Shown: piece by piece, positions 51,484-60,112 of the stretch | Position numbering within the stretch: position 1 is the stretch's first letter | How the letters are laid out: each line of letters starts with the position of its first letter | Source of the DNA: Peptostreptococcus equinus | Lineage (GTDB): Bacteria > Bacillota > Clostridia > Peptostreptococcales > Peptostreptococcaceae | NCBI RefSeq assembly: GCF_027125355.1 | Contig: NZ_CP114052.1 | Span: 992,001 to 1,056,000, forward strand | Direction: 5' to 3' | DNA: 64,000 nt | Notes under the pieces: model-generated | What the model was told of the DNA's origin: nothing | What the model saw: the letters and a program-made list of their open reading frames with translations, nothing else | Databases searched by the model: none | Program-made: the position numbers and the translations under genes

Positions 51484-52389
51484 TTAATCATTAATATATG
51501 ATGAATTATTATCAATAAAATTTATAATTTTTTCTATGGTCTTAGTCTTTTGTTTCTTTTCTGTGATTAATGCTTTATTATCATTATTTATAAGCTCTAT
51601 ATTAGCAAAATTTGTATTATTTGCTCCTTCTATTTGATAGAAATATGTATTCTTTGATTCACCACTTTTAGTATTTTTATAATTATCATAGTTAATTAGG
51701 CCATCTTTAGTACCTGAAATAAAAAGTGTAGGTTTATTAATTAACTTTAAATCATCTCCCTTTGGATATGTTCCCAAGAATATAACTCCCTGAATATTTT
51801 CATATTTAGCTGATTCTGACATAACTAAATCCCCAGATTGAGAATGGCCAATGCAGTACCAATTTTTCACATCCAAATTTGTTTCAATAATATTTTCTAT
51901 TGAAGATTTTGAAAATGCAGGATAATTCATATTTAATTTTACAACTACTACTTTATAGCCTTCTCTTGCAAGTTTATTAGCAATGTAGGCATATGATTTA
52001 GGCTCGACTTTTTCACTAGGAACAATTACTATTCCATCTTTTTTAGATAAGTATGCTGGTGTAAATATTAAATTATCTTTTTTATCATTTTCAACTTTAA
52101 CTTGATTATTAGATTGCATATATTGTCTAATATCGCCGCTAATCTTGTAGGTTTGATTAATATTATAAATAAAAGCTATAAGAATAACAATGATAAATAT
52201 TAAAAAAGCTATTGCGGTATTTTTATATAATTTTCTTCTTCTTTCATTTTTTTTACGATTTCTCTCTTTTTCTACCTCTTTATCAATACTAAGAGATTTT
52301 TCTAATTCTCTTGTAATACTTAATGTATCAAATTTTTTATCACGCTTATTCTTTTTGACTCTTATTTTTGAATCTTTATTTTCATTCAA
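51484..52389 (-). CDS. membrane-anchored alpha/beta-hydrolase-fold protein with altered catalytic His position
   Basis: This 301-residue protein has a very basic cytoplasmic N-terminus (residues 1-53), one membrane helix (about 54-75) and an extracytoplasmic alpha/beta hydrolase domain. The nucleophile elbow 'CIGHSQSGDL' has Ser183, and the acid is in 'FISGTKDGLINY'. In relatives the third residue lies in a G-A/G-N-H-A-x-F motif; here it reads 'EGANNTNF', with Asn258 (AAT, one base from CAT). Catalysis may therefore be lost or use another residue. The start is TTG with AGGTG upstream, since no ATG fits. It follows the Ig/FN3 protein by 32 bases in one operon. Confidence 0.78.
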   Translation of the reverse strand: MNENKDSKIRVKKNKRDKKFDTLSITRELEKSLSIDKEVEKERNRKKNERRRKLYKNTAIAFLIFIIVILIAFIYNINQTYKISGDIRQYMQSNNQVKVENDKKDNLIFTPAYLSKKDGIVIVPSEKVEPKSYAYIANKLAREGYKVVVVKLNMNYPAFSKSSIENIIETNLDVKNWYCIGHSQSGDLVMSESAKYENIQGVIFLGTYPKGDDLKLINKPTLFISGTKDGLINYDNYKNTKSGESKNTYFYQIEGANNTNFANIELINNDNKALITEKKQKTKTIEKIINFIDNNSSYIND

Positions 52390-52421
52390 GCTAACACCTA
52401 CTTTCTAAAATTTCATTATGG

Positions 52422-53993
52422 TTAACGCTTATAAGCAAGTGGATTACTAAAGTCTGAAATTTGTCCTTTTTTACTTATACCTACAATATAAAAATCATAA
52501 TTTAAATCATTGCTATCAAAATAAACAGGCTTCTTTATAGTTACTTTATTATTTTTTATATTTTTAGCTAACATTATATATGATTTATCTTTAAAATCAT
52601 GATTAGCATAATATACTCTATATGAGTATGTATCTTTATTCAATTTGTCCCAACTTAGTTGTATATTTTGATTATCAGGACTTATTTTATATTTTACATT
52701 ACTTACTTTTAATTTCTGATATTGATTTTTATCATTCATATCGATTGTCAATATATCACTCTTTTTAGTAGTTAATTCATTGTTATATCCTATAACATAA
52801 AACTCATATTTAGAAGATTTTTTATCTCTATTTTCTAAAGTGATATGTTGTGATAATCTATTTCCTTTTGGCAACTTTTCTGAGCTTGTGTTTATATTTG
52901 AATAAAAATTAAATTTATCATCATCAGTATTTTTCATGTATACTTTATAATTATCTACCCTTTCATTATAATCCCATCCTAATTCTATTGAAATTTTATT
53001 ATCTTTTTTAGTAGTAAAATATTGTAGATTTTCTATTTTTAAATTTTCAAAAGATGGTTTATTAACGTATATTGATGTATTGTAACTCCTATCACCAGAC
53101 TTGATATTTAGTTTATATCTCCCAGGTCTATAAGCTTTTATTTTACCGTCACTCGTAACATCAACACCCCTTATAGTTCTAAGACCACTATCAGTATATC
53201 TTTTTACTATATTTTTATCATAAATATTTTCATCTATTTTATCTTCGACTGTATATGTTACTTTACTTTTTTTATTTATAGGAAAAGTCTTTATTTGCAC
53301 ATCAATATTAGTCTCTTGACCAGCTTCCAAATTGTAGGAATCTTTTGCACTTAAGGAGACTACTTTGGGATAAATAAGAAATGAAGTCTGTATTTCTCTT
53401 CTAGCATATTTGGAAATTAATTTACACTCTCCAACACCAGTTGCTTGTATAGTGTTGTTTTCAACTTTTAATATTTCTGGGTTAGTAGAAGAATATTGTA
53501 ATTTGTATCCATCAGATAATTTTTTATAGTCTTCTATATCTACAAAACTTTTTATACTAGCCTTATCACCAACATATTTTATCTGGTTACTCAATTTTAT
53601 CTCCATATTTGTAATTTTAGGATTTACAACCATTATATTTACTTTTCTAAGAACTCTGTTTTTATTTAATATTCCAAGTGTTGCCAAGCCTTCTTTATTG
53701 GCTATCAAAACATTATCTTTTATACTTACTACACCATTATTGTTTAATGTAACAATTGATAAATCTGGCTTTTTTGAAAATCCTGGAACTACTACATAAT
53801 TTCCTAATGACATTGGGAGCTTATCTCCCACTTTCACAACATATTTGTTAGTATTTGTTATAAAATTTCCGCCATTAATATGTATATCAATAGCTTTAAT
53901 CATGGGGTTAATATATCCAAATCTTAAACCGAAAAATAAAACTATTAATACTACTGGTGTAGTAAGTAATGAAATAAATTTCTTATTTGACAT
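52422..53993 (-). CDS. membrane-anchored surface protein with bacterial Ig-like and fibronectin III-like domains
   Basis: This 523-residue protein has an N-terminal uncleaved helix ('FISLLTTPVVLIVLFFGLRFGY'), so it is anchored by its N-terminus with the rest outside. Residues about 40-320 contain beta-rich segments like Big_2 Ig domains, including 'YSSTNPEILKVENNTIQATGVGECKLISKY'. Residues about 325-523 hold two FN3-like repeats that share 'ISIELGWDYNERVDNYKVYM' and 'IQLSWDKLNKDTYSYRVYY'. No LPXTG or choline-binding signal is visible. The ribosome site GGGGGT is good. It lies 22 bases after asnB and before the hydrolase gene, and probably binds a surface ligand or scaffolds the neighbouring hydrolase. 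Confidence 0.78.
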   Translation of the reverse strand: MSNKKFISLLTTPVVLIVLFFGLRFGYINPMIKAIDIHINGGNFITNTNKYVVKVGDKLPMSLGNYVVVPGFSKKPDLSIVTLNNNGVVSIKDNVLIANKEGLATLGILNKNRVLRKVNIMVVNPKITNMEIKLSNQIKYVGDKASIKSFVDIEDYKKLSDGYKLQYSSTNPEILKVENNTIQATGVGECKLISKYARREIQTSFLIYPKVVSLSAKDSYNLEAGQETNIDVQIKTFPINKKSKVTYTVEDKIDENIYDKNIVKRYTDSGLRTIRGVDVTSDGKIKAYRPGRYKLNIKSGDRSYNTSIYVNKPSFENLKIENLQYFTTKKDNKISIELGWDYNERVDNYKVYMKNTDDDKFNFYSNINTSSEKLPKGNRLSQHITLENRDKKSSKYEFYVIGYNNELTTKKSDILTIDMNDKNQYQKLKVSNVKYKISPDNQNIQLSWDKLNKDTYSYRVYYANHDFKDKSYIMLAKNIKNNKVTIKKPVYFDSNDLNYDFYIVGISKKGQISDFSNPLAYKR

Positions 53994-54015
53994 ATTAACC
54001 CCCTAATATTTTTAG

Positions 54016-55869
54016 CTATGCTATTTCATCAATAAAATATCTCTTATACCATACAAGAAAGACTAATATTGTATATATTTTTCTTGCATTATTAGTAACT
54101 CCATTATAATGATCGTCTAATAATTTATTAATCTTTTCTTTATCAAAAAACTGGTCTACATAATCAGCTTGGAAATATTCCTTGACAAAATTATAATATT
54201 TTTCTTCCTGGAACCAAAGTCTAATTGGAACTGGGAATCCTTTCTTCTTTCTCTTGAACCATTCTTCAGGTAAAGACTTTTCTGCAGCTTTTCTTAATAC
54301 ATATTTAGTAGTACCCTTAGTAATCTTTTGTTCACTTCCAATTTGCTCTCCAACCTTCATTACTTCCTTGTCAAGGAAAGGTACTCTAAGCTCTAATGAA
54401 TGGGCCATGCTCATTTTATCTGCCTTTTGTAGTATGTCACCTTCCATAAATAGTTTAATATCTAAAAACTGCTTTTTAGTAACATCATCCTTACCTTTTA
54501 CAAGAGCATATACTTCATTTGTAATATCTTTTACTGATCTAGAATTATGGAAATTAGAATTTAATATATCCTTTGCTTCATCTTCTTCAAATATCAAAGC
54601 TTCACCAATAAATGTTTCTTCCACAGGTCTTCCTGCTCTTAATAATGTGGTTTTTCCATGAAAATTAGGCATAGATTTTGCAATAGCTGCTGCAGGCTTC
54701 AAAATAAATCCTGGTAATTTTTTTAATTTTTTCTGTCCAGTATCTATATCATACCATTCATAGCCACCAAATATTTCGTCTGCACCCTCACCTGAAAGTA
54801 CAACTGTTACACCATTATCTTTTACTAATTTAGATAAAAAATAAAGTGGTAAAGTTGATGGATTTGACTGAGGTTCATCCATGTGGTATTGAATGGTTGA
54901 AAGCATTCCTAGACAGTCATCAGCGTTAATAGTCTTTCTTATATTTTCTATATTAAGTATTTTTGATAAATCTGCTGCTAAAGTCGATTCATCAAAATTA
55001 TCTTGCTCGAATCCTATTGAAAAAGTCTTATCAGGCATCAAAGTGGCAGTGATATAACTGGAATCTATCCCACCAGATAAAAATGAGCCTACTGGAACAT
55101 CAGAATGCTTATGTATTCTAACAGAGTCTTCAACTATAGCTCTGATATCTTCAATGTTTTCTTCTAATGATTTATGTTTATCATTAAAATCGACTTCCCA
55201 ATATTTCTTTATATCCATTTTACCATCTTGATATGTAAAATAATGACCTGGTCTTAGTCTTTTTACACCCTTGAAGAAAGTTTCATCTGGCTGTGATGAA
55301 TATTGGAAAGTAAGATAAGGTTTTAGTGCCTTCTCATTTACTTCTTTTACAAAAGATGGATGCTCTAAAAATGATTTAATTTCAGATGCAATCATCATTG
55401 ATTTTTGTCCCTCGTATTCATATTCGTAGTAATAATATGGCTTTATACCAAAATTATCTCTAGCACCAAATGCCTTTTTTTCTACTTTATCCCATATACA
55501 AAAAGCAAACATACCTCTTAATTTGTTAACTAGATCTTCACCATATTCCATATATCCGTGAATTAATACCTCGCTATCTGTATTACTTTTAAACTTGTAT
55601 CCTTTTTTAATCAGGTCTTCTTTAATTTCCATATAATTGTATATTTCACCATTAAAAACCAAAATTTTATTTCCATCTTCACTATATAGTGGCTGTGCAC
55701 CCGCTTCTGATAAATCTAATATAGATAATCTTCTAAAACCTAAGGCACAAGAATCATCTATGTATTTTCCACCCATATCCGGTCCTCTATGAACTATTCT
55801 GTCCATCATCTTTTCAACTATTTCTTCTTTATTTTCTCTTTTATCAAAGAAACCTATAAATCCACACAT
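54016..55869 (-). CDS. asnB: asparagine synthase (glutamine-hydrolysing) family protein
   Basis: This 617-residue enzyme begins 'MCGFIGFFDK', with Cys2 as the glutaminase nucleophile after Met removal. The Ntn amidotransferase domain (1-210) has 'RGPDMGGKYID', 'RLSILDLSEAGAQPL' and 'FNGEIYNY'. The synthetase domain has the PP-loop 'GSFLSGGIDSSYI', then 'VLSGEGADEIFGGYEWY' and 'LELRVPFLDKEVM'. It uses ATP to amidate a carboxylate, with aspartate the classical substrate; some Firmicute AsnB proteins amidate meso-DAP in the wall. Its position before surface-protein and NRPS-like genes, rather than amino acid metabolism, makes a wall or peptide substrate worth considering. The ribosome site GAAGGA is 11 bases upstream. 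Confidence 0.93.
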   Translation of the reverse strand: MCGFIGFFDKRENKEEIVEKMMDRIVHRGPDMGGKYIDDSCALGFRRLSILDLSEAGAQPLYSEDGNKILVFNGEIYNYMEIKEDLIKKGYKFKSNTDSEVLIHGYMEYGEDLVNKLRGMFAFCIWDKVEKKAFGARDNFGIKPYYYYEYEYEGQKSMMIASEIKSFLEHPSFVKEVNEKALKPYLTFQYSSQPDETFFKGVKRLRPGHYFTYQDGKMDIKKYWEVDFNDKHKSLEENIEDIRAIVEDSVRIHKHSDVPVGSFLSGGIDSSYITATLMPDKTFSIGFEQDNFDESTLAADLSKILNIENIRKTINADDCLGMLSTIQYHMDEPQSNPSTLPLYFLSKLVKDNGVTVVLSGEGADEIFGGYEWYDIDTGQKKLKKLPGFILKPAAAIAKSMPNFHGKTTLLRAGRPVEETFIGEALIFEEDEAKDILNSNFHNSRSVKDITNEVYALVKGKDDVTKKQFLDIKLFMEGDILQKADKMSMAHSLELRVPFLDKEVMKVGEQIGSEQKITKGTTKYVLRKAAEKSLPEEWFKRKKKGFPVPIRLWFQEEKYYNFVKEYFQADYVDQFFDKEKINKLLDDHYNGVTNNARKIYTILVFLVWYKRYFIDEIA

Positions 55870-55940
55870 AAATTATTACATCCTTCCATTATCCTAATTA
55901 TATTTTACAATAAGTATATTTTACAAAAATAATATTAAAT

Positions 55941-56162
55941 TTAGCTAAAACCATTATATTTTTTTAATTTTTTGTAAGCTAAATTCGATAATACAAATAC
56001 TATTACAAATAGTAGTACATAGTATATTATACATTTTACAATATTATTGTTAAATTGACTGTTAAAAGTACCGTTATTTGTTTTAATAAATAAGTCGACA
56101 CCACATGCACCAAGCGCAAATAAGAGTGAATTCCTAAATTGTTTTCTATCAATTTTTTCCAC
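55941..56162 (-). CDS. small membrane protein, function unknown
   Basis: I do not recognise this 73-residue protein. Two hydrophobic segments ('NSLLFALGACGVDLFI', about residues 9-26, and 'CIIYYVLLFVIVFVLSNLAY', about 42-64) surround a polar Asn-rich loop, and a lysine-rich tail follows. The layout is a helical hairpin resembling small holin-like proteins, but nothing else supports a lysis role. I prefer a GTG start at 56162, because GGAG lies six bases before it; a TTG at 56174 overlaps that site. It lies between the Asn-rich secreted protein and asnB. Confidence 0.6.
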   Translation of the reverse strand: MEKIDRKQFRNSLLFALGACGVDLFIKTNNGTFNSQFNNNIVKCIIYYVLLFVIVFVLSNLAYKKLKKYNGFS

Positions 56163-56247
56163 AAAATTCTCCAATCATAATAAAAATCTATATTTTGACT
56201 AATTACATTATACTAGAATGAACTAATCACTTCAACAAACAATAAAA

Positions 56248-56289
56248 AAATAACGTTGAAAATGTGATTAATATTTTCAACGTTATTTA
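56248..56289 (-). terminator. terminator after the secreted Asn/Lys-rich protein gene
   Basis: The stem AAATAACGTTGAAAAT with its complement and an AT-rich loop lies 24 bases after the stop codon and has a T-run on the minus strand. Confidence 0.83.
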
Positions 56290-56312
56290 TATTTTATAAT
56301 ATTTATAATCTA

Positions 56313-56927
56313 CTATTCAGCTATATCAAAATAACCAGATGGGTGATAGTAGTATACTTCGTTAGTGTGTTTATCTACAAAATACGCATAATCAGTTGGT
56401 TTGTTAGGGAAATACATATATCCTTCATGTCCTTTTACTTTTATTGCGCCAAAATCAGATTCAGTTCCTAGATAATCATAAGTAGTATTCTTACCATATC
56501 TATTTTTTAATAATTTTTCAGCTTCTTCTTTTGTTAGCCCATTGTTTACAACAACTTGCTTTTTATTAGCTATAGCGTTGTTATTTTTAACAACATTGCT
56601 ATTTTTATTTCTTATTTGATTATTATCTACTATTTGATCCTTATTTTCCTGTTTATAAACATTTTTTGAAGTTACTTGCTTTTCAACTATTGTATCATCT
56701 TTATTTATGACTTTATCGTCTATTGCACTTTCATCATAGTTATATTCACTCTGTAGTTCTTCTCTAGCAATATTTTTTTGAGTGGTATTTTTCTTTGGTT
56801 CTACACTCGCATACATTACATCTTGATTACTTTTATCTTGGCTTAAATTGCTTATTGCCATACTTATTGGACTTAATGTTAATACACCTGCCAATAATAT
56901 TCCTGTTGCAAATAATTTCTTTTTCAT
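56313..56927 (-). CDS. secreted Asn/Lys-rich protein, function unknown
   Basis: I do not recognise the family. The 204-residue protein begins with a signal peptide ('KKKLFATGILLAGVLTLSPISMA'), then a low-complexity linker rich in Asn, Lys, Gln and Val (residues about 30-130). It ends in a compact domain with 'TKEEAEKLLKNRYGKNTTYDYLG', 'GHEGYMYFPN' and 'YFVDKHTNEVYYYHPSGYF', which vaguely resembles small secreted PepSY-type domains. There is no sorting signal, so it is probably released or held by charge. The start giving MKKKLF has AAAAGGAGTGG. Its terminator separates it from the membrane protein gene downstream. Confidence 0.75.
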   Translation of the reverse strand: MKKKLFATGILLAGVLTLSPISMAISNLSQDKSNQDVMYASVEPKKNTTQKNIAREELQSEYNYDESAIDDKVINKDDTIVEKQVTSKNVYKQENKDQIVDNNQIRNKNSNVVKNNNAIANKKQVVVNNGLTKEEAEKLLKNRYGKNTTYDYLGTESDFGAIKVKGHEGYMYFPNKPTDYAYFVDKHTNEVYYYHPSGYFDIAE

Positions 56928-57088
56928 AGCTACCACTCCTTTTAATTTATATTTTTATCCAATTTCTTGGATGTAATTTACTATGTTTTCTATATTTATA
57001 TAATACCACAACTAATCAAAAATATTCATTACAGCATCGTTATTTGACATTACAATCTTGTCACTATTATTACAAATTGTAACAAAAA

Positions 57089-57116
57089 AATAGGCCTAGT
57101 TATAACTAGGTCTATT
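57089..57116 (-). terminator. terminator after the second phosphohexomutase gene
   Basis: The stem AATAGxCCTAGTTA/TAACTAGGxCTATT, with one mismatch and no loop, lies 22 bases after the stop codon, and a T-run follows on the minus strand. Confidence 0.72.
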
Positions 57117-57137
57117 ACATTATATAATATCTAATTT

Positions 57138-58646
57138 TTATTTTGGAAATTCTAAATCAAATGACTTTAATATAGAACTAATATTATCAAATAAAGCTTT
57201 TGAACCATTTTCCACATCCGATTCTATGTTTAGCACCAATAATGGCTCATGAAGTGATGATCTTAATAAAAACCATCCTTGTTGATTATTTTTATTTGAT
57301 TTTACTCTTACTCCCTCATAATTTGGCTCTACTATTTCCCAATCTTCAATTTCTAGGGCTTTTTCTTTTACACTTTCTATAATAGAACCCGCATATTCTT
57401 TATAATTATTATTTTTTATTTTAATTCTACACTCTAAAGATTCTTTTGCTTCTCTTAATTCAGAGATGAGTTCAGAAACATCTTTATTTTCTTTGAACAT
57501 TTTTGCTGCTTTTATTAATATTTTAGCTACTAAATAAGCGCCATCATCTAAAAAATAATTTTCTTTCATAGCTGCATGACCAGATGTTTCAATAGCCAAA
57601 GGTGAGTTTATACACTCATTGTTTAGCCTAATAGATTCGTTTATTACATTTTTATAACCTCTTTTGAATCTATAATGGACACCACCTAATAATTTTATAT
57701 ATTCCCCTAGTCCATCAGAAGTTACAGAATCAGTTACTATTGTTGAACCTGGATTTTCTTCTAATACTATAGAAGAAATCAAAGCTATTAATGCATTCTT
57801 ATTTATCTCTTTACCATATTTGGATACTACAGCTGCTCTATCAACATCTGTATCAAATATTATACCTAAATCTGCATTGGCATTTAACGTAGCCTTTGAT
57901 ATAGCTTTCATGGCTTCTTTATTTTCAGGATTTGGTATATGATTTGGAAAATGACCATCAGGTTCTAAAAATTGACTTCCTTTAGTATTTGCGCCCAAAT
58001 CTTCAAGTACTTTATTGGCAAAAAAGCCACCAGCACCATTACCTGCATCTACTACAATCTTCATACCTGCAAATGGTTTATTGTAGTTATCTTTAGAGTC
58101 CACACCCTTTTTTATAATTTCTTTTAATTCGTTTGAATAGTCATCAATTAAATTTCTTTCAGTTATGTTGGACTTTATATCGTCTATTTTATCATCTAAA
58201 TTTGCCTCTACACATATATCTAAAACTTCTTTTAAATCCTCTTTATTTAGGCAACCTTCTCTAGTAAACATCTTCATACCATTATATATATATGGCATGT
58301 GGCTCGCTGTAAACATGATTGCACCAGTAGCTTTATAGTCCTCTAATATCGTTGACATAAACATAGAAGGTGTAGTAGCAAGGCCACAATCTATCACATT
58401 TACTCCAACTTTTACAAGTTCCTGTGCACATATATTTCTAAATTTTGGTCCAGTAACTCTTGAATCCATCCCCAAGGCAATTGATATATAACTTGTTTTA
58501 TTCTTATTCTTAAGCCATTTAGCAAATGATTTCGCAATCATACATACCTCAATCTCAGATAAGTTAATCTCTAAATCACTATTTTTGTCTTTATATGCTA
58601 CTCCTCTAATATCGGTACCATTTTGTAGAGAGTATAATTCTTTCAT
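57138..58646 (-). CDS. phosphomannomutase/phosphoglucomutase-type phosphohexomutase
   Basis: This 502-residue enzyme is of the alpha-D-phosphohexomutase superfamily but of a lineage different from PgcA. The serine loop is 'GAIMFTASHMPYIYNGMKMF', where Ser-His-Met replaces the usual Ser-His-Asn. The metal loop is 'IIFDTDVDRAAVV', the sugar loop is 'AIETSGHAAMKENYFLDDGAY' and the phosphate loop is 'FLLRSSLHEPLLVLNIE'. The phosphate loop lacks the classical RPSGTEP form, as in plant-like PMM/PGM proteins annotated in Firmicutes. Conversion of mannose or glucose phosphates is the likely role. It lies before the aldolase and xpt genes and begins with an AAGAAGGTGA ribosome site. Confidence 0.88.
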   Translation of the reverse strand: MKELYSLQNGTDIRGVAYKDKNSDLEINLSEIEVCMIAKSFAKWLKNKNKTSYISIALGMDSRVTGPKFRNICAQELVKVGVNVIDCGLATTPSMFMSTILEDYKATGAIMFTASHMPYIYNGMKMFTREGCLNKEDLKEVLDICVEANLDDKIDDIKSNITERNLIDDYSNELKEIIKKGVDSKDNYNKPFAGMKIVVDAGNGAGGFFANKVLEDLGANTKGSQFLEPDGHFPNHIPNPENKEAMKAISKATLNANADLGIIFDTDVDRAAVVSKYGKEINKNALIALISSIVLEENPGSTIVTDSVTSDGLGEYIKLLGGVHYRFKRGYKNVINESIRLNNECINSPLAIETSGHAAMKENYFLDDGAYLVAKILIKAAKMFKENKDVSELISELREAKESLECRIKIKNNNYKEYAGSIIESVKEKALEIEDWEIVEPNYEGVRVKSNKNNQQGWFLLRSSLHEPLLVLNIESDVENGSKALFDNISSILKSFDLEFPK

Positions 58647-58664
58647 ATAGTCACCTTCTTATAA

Positions 58665-59315
58665 TTATATTGTCAACGATGCTTTTTCTGCATCCTTAAT
58701 AAATCCTTCTATTCCCTTATCTGTTAGCGGATGTTTAATCATTTGATTTATAACTTTATATGGAACAGTAGCTATATCTGCACCTAATTTAGCCGCTTCA
58801 ATTACATGAAGAGGATTTCTAACACTTGCTACTATTACCTCTGTTGCTATATAGTTTACTTCAAATATCTGTGTAATTTCACTTATTAAATGAAGTCCAT
58901 CAAATGATATATCATCTAATCTACCTACAAATGGACTAACATACGTAGCTCCTGCTCTAGCAGCTAGCAATGCTTGACTAGCTGAAAATATTAGAGTCAC
59001 ATTAGTTCTAATCCCTTCTTCTGTCAAAGCTTTTACTGCCTTTAAACCCTCAGCACACATAGGTATTTTAATAACTATATTTTCATGTATCTGTGCTAGT
59101 TTTTTACCTTCTTTTATCATAGATTTACTATCTAAACTTAATACTTCGGCGCTGATAGGACCATCTACTATTGAAGTTATCTCTTGTACAACCTCTGAAA
59201 AATCTCTTCCTTCCTTTGCTATTAGTGAAGGGTTTGTAGTAACACCACATATAACTCCTAATTCATTAGCTTCTTTGATTTCTTCAATATTAGCTGTGTC
59301 GATAAAAAATTTCAT
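58665..59315 (-). CDS. transaldolase-like fructose-6-phosphate aldolase (TalC/FSA type)
   Basis: This 216-residue protein is the short transaldolase type. It begins '[20 protein letters not shown]', with Asp in the second strand, then '[13 protein letters not shown]', the Schiff-base lysine in '[16 protein letters not shown]', '[32 protein letters not shown]' and the closing '[15 protein letters not shown]'. The family performs transaldolase or fructose-6-phosphate aldolase reactions in the non-oxidative pentose phosphate route. The ribosome site is GGAGG. It lies between xpt and the second hexomutase in one minus-strand run. Confidence 0.93.
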   Translation of the reverse strand: MKFFIDTANIEEIKEANELGVICGVTTNPSLIAKEGRDFSEVVQEITSIVDGPISAEVLSLDSKSMIKEGKKLAQIHENIVIKIPMCAEGLKAVKALTEEGIRTNVTLIFSASQALLAARAGATYVSPFVGRLDDISFDGLHLISEITQIFEVNYIATEVIVASVRNPLHVIEAAKLGADIATVPYKVINQMIKHPLTDKGIEGFIKDAEKASLTI

Positions 59316-59327
59316 CCTTTTCCTCCA

Positions 59328-59900
59328 TTATTTAAATCTTATAGTTTTATTTTCTAAGGATTCAATACAAGCAAGTGATTCAACCCTTATATCTTGTTCT
59401 TTTAATTTCATACTAGCATATTCGTATGACTTCTCTATTACTATACCCACACCAATTAGTTCTACCTGTGCTTCTTTGATTATATTCATCAAACCCATAA
59501 CACTTGAGCCTTTGGCTAAAAAATCATCTATAATTATAACCTTATCACCCTTTTTAAGATATCTTTTTGATATCATTAAATCATAATCTTGATTTTTTGA
59601 AGAAGAATAAACTTTAGTATGATATAAAGCTTCATCCAAATTTCTTGATTTAGTCTTTTTTGCGAAAATTACTGGAATATTATCAAAATATTGAGCAGTT
59701 ATAGTTGCTATAGCAATTCCTGATGATTCTATCGTGATAATTTTATCTACATTAATATCAGAAAATCTCTTTTTAAACTCTAGTCCAATTTGATTTAGTA
59801 GCCCAACATCAATTTGATGATTTAAAAAATTATCTACCTTTAAAATATTATTCTGATTTACTGTACCATCAATCAAAATTCTATTTTTTAATACTTCCAT
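59328..59900 (-). CDS. xpt: xanthine phosphoribosyltransferase
   Basis: This 190-residue purine phosphoribosyltransferase salvages xanthine to XMP using PRPP. The PRPP-binding motif is 'KVIIIDDFLAKGSSVMGLMNII', the N-terminus 'LKNRILIDGTVNQNNILKVDNFLNHQID' matches Xpt, and 'TIESSGIAIA' is the second strand. The start has AAGGAAAAA upstream. No purine riboswitch is visible in the 212-base divergent region toward guaB, although xpt genes often carry one. It is probably co-transcribed with the aldolase and hexomutase genes. Confidence 0.93.
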   Translation of the reverse strand: MEVLKNRILIDGTVNQNNILKVDNFLNHQIDVGLLNQIGLEFKKRFSDINVDKIITIESSGIAIATITAQYFDNIPVIFAKKTKSRNLDEALYHTKVYSSSKNQDYDLMISKRYLKKGDKVIIIDDFLAKGSSVMGLMNIIKEAQVELIGVGIVIEKSYEYASMKLKEQDIRVESLACIESLENKTIRFK

Positions 59901-59984
59901 GTGATTTTTCCTTTCTTAATAATGTAGTATAATAACTATTATATATTATACTTTTTCTTTTTTCTACAATTTATCAATTAAATC

Positions 59985-60013
59985 TAGACAAATTATTGAA
60001 TAAGTGATAGAAT
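59985..60013 (+). promoter_or_regulatory. probable promoter of guaB
   Basis: TAGACA, a 17-base spacer and TAGAAT lie about 100 bases before the start. No purine riboswitch or T-box element was found in the leader. Confidence 0.5.
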
Positions 60014-60112
60014 TTGCTATTATACTATTTATTAAATAATTAATAATTGTTTAAATATTTAGTTATATGAGGAAAAAATAAATTAATTATTAAAAAGGAG
60101 ATGAAAAAATCA

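Noticed and set aside
55941..56162. A phage holin
   Set aside because: The two-helix layout fits, but no endolysin or phage gene is near, and such small hairpin proteins are common in Firmicutes.
59901..60112. A purine riboswitch in front of xpt or guaB
   Set aside because: The region lacks the conserved purine aptamer core on either strand and only shows short A/T palindromes and promoter-like elements.
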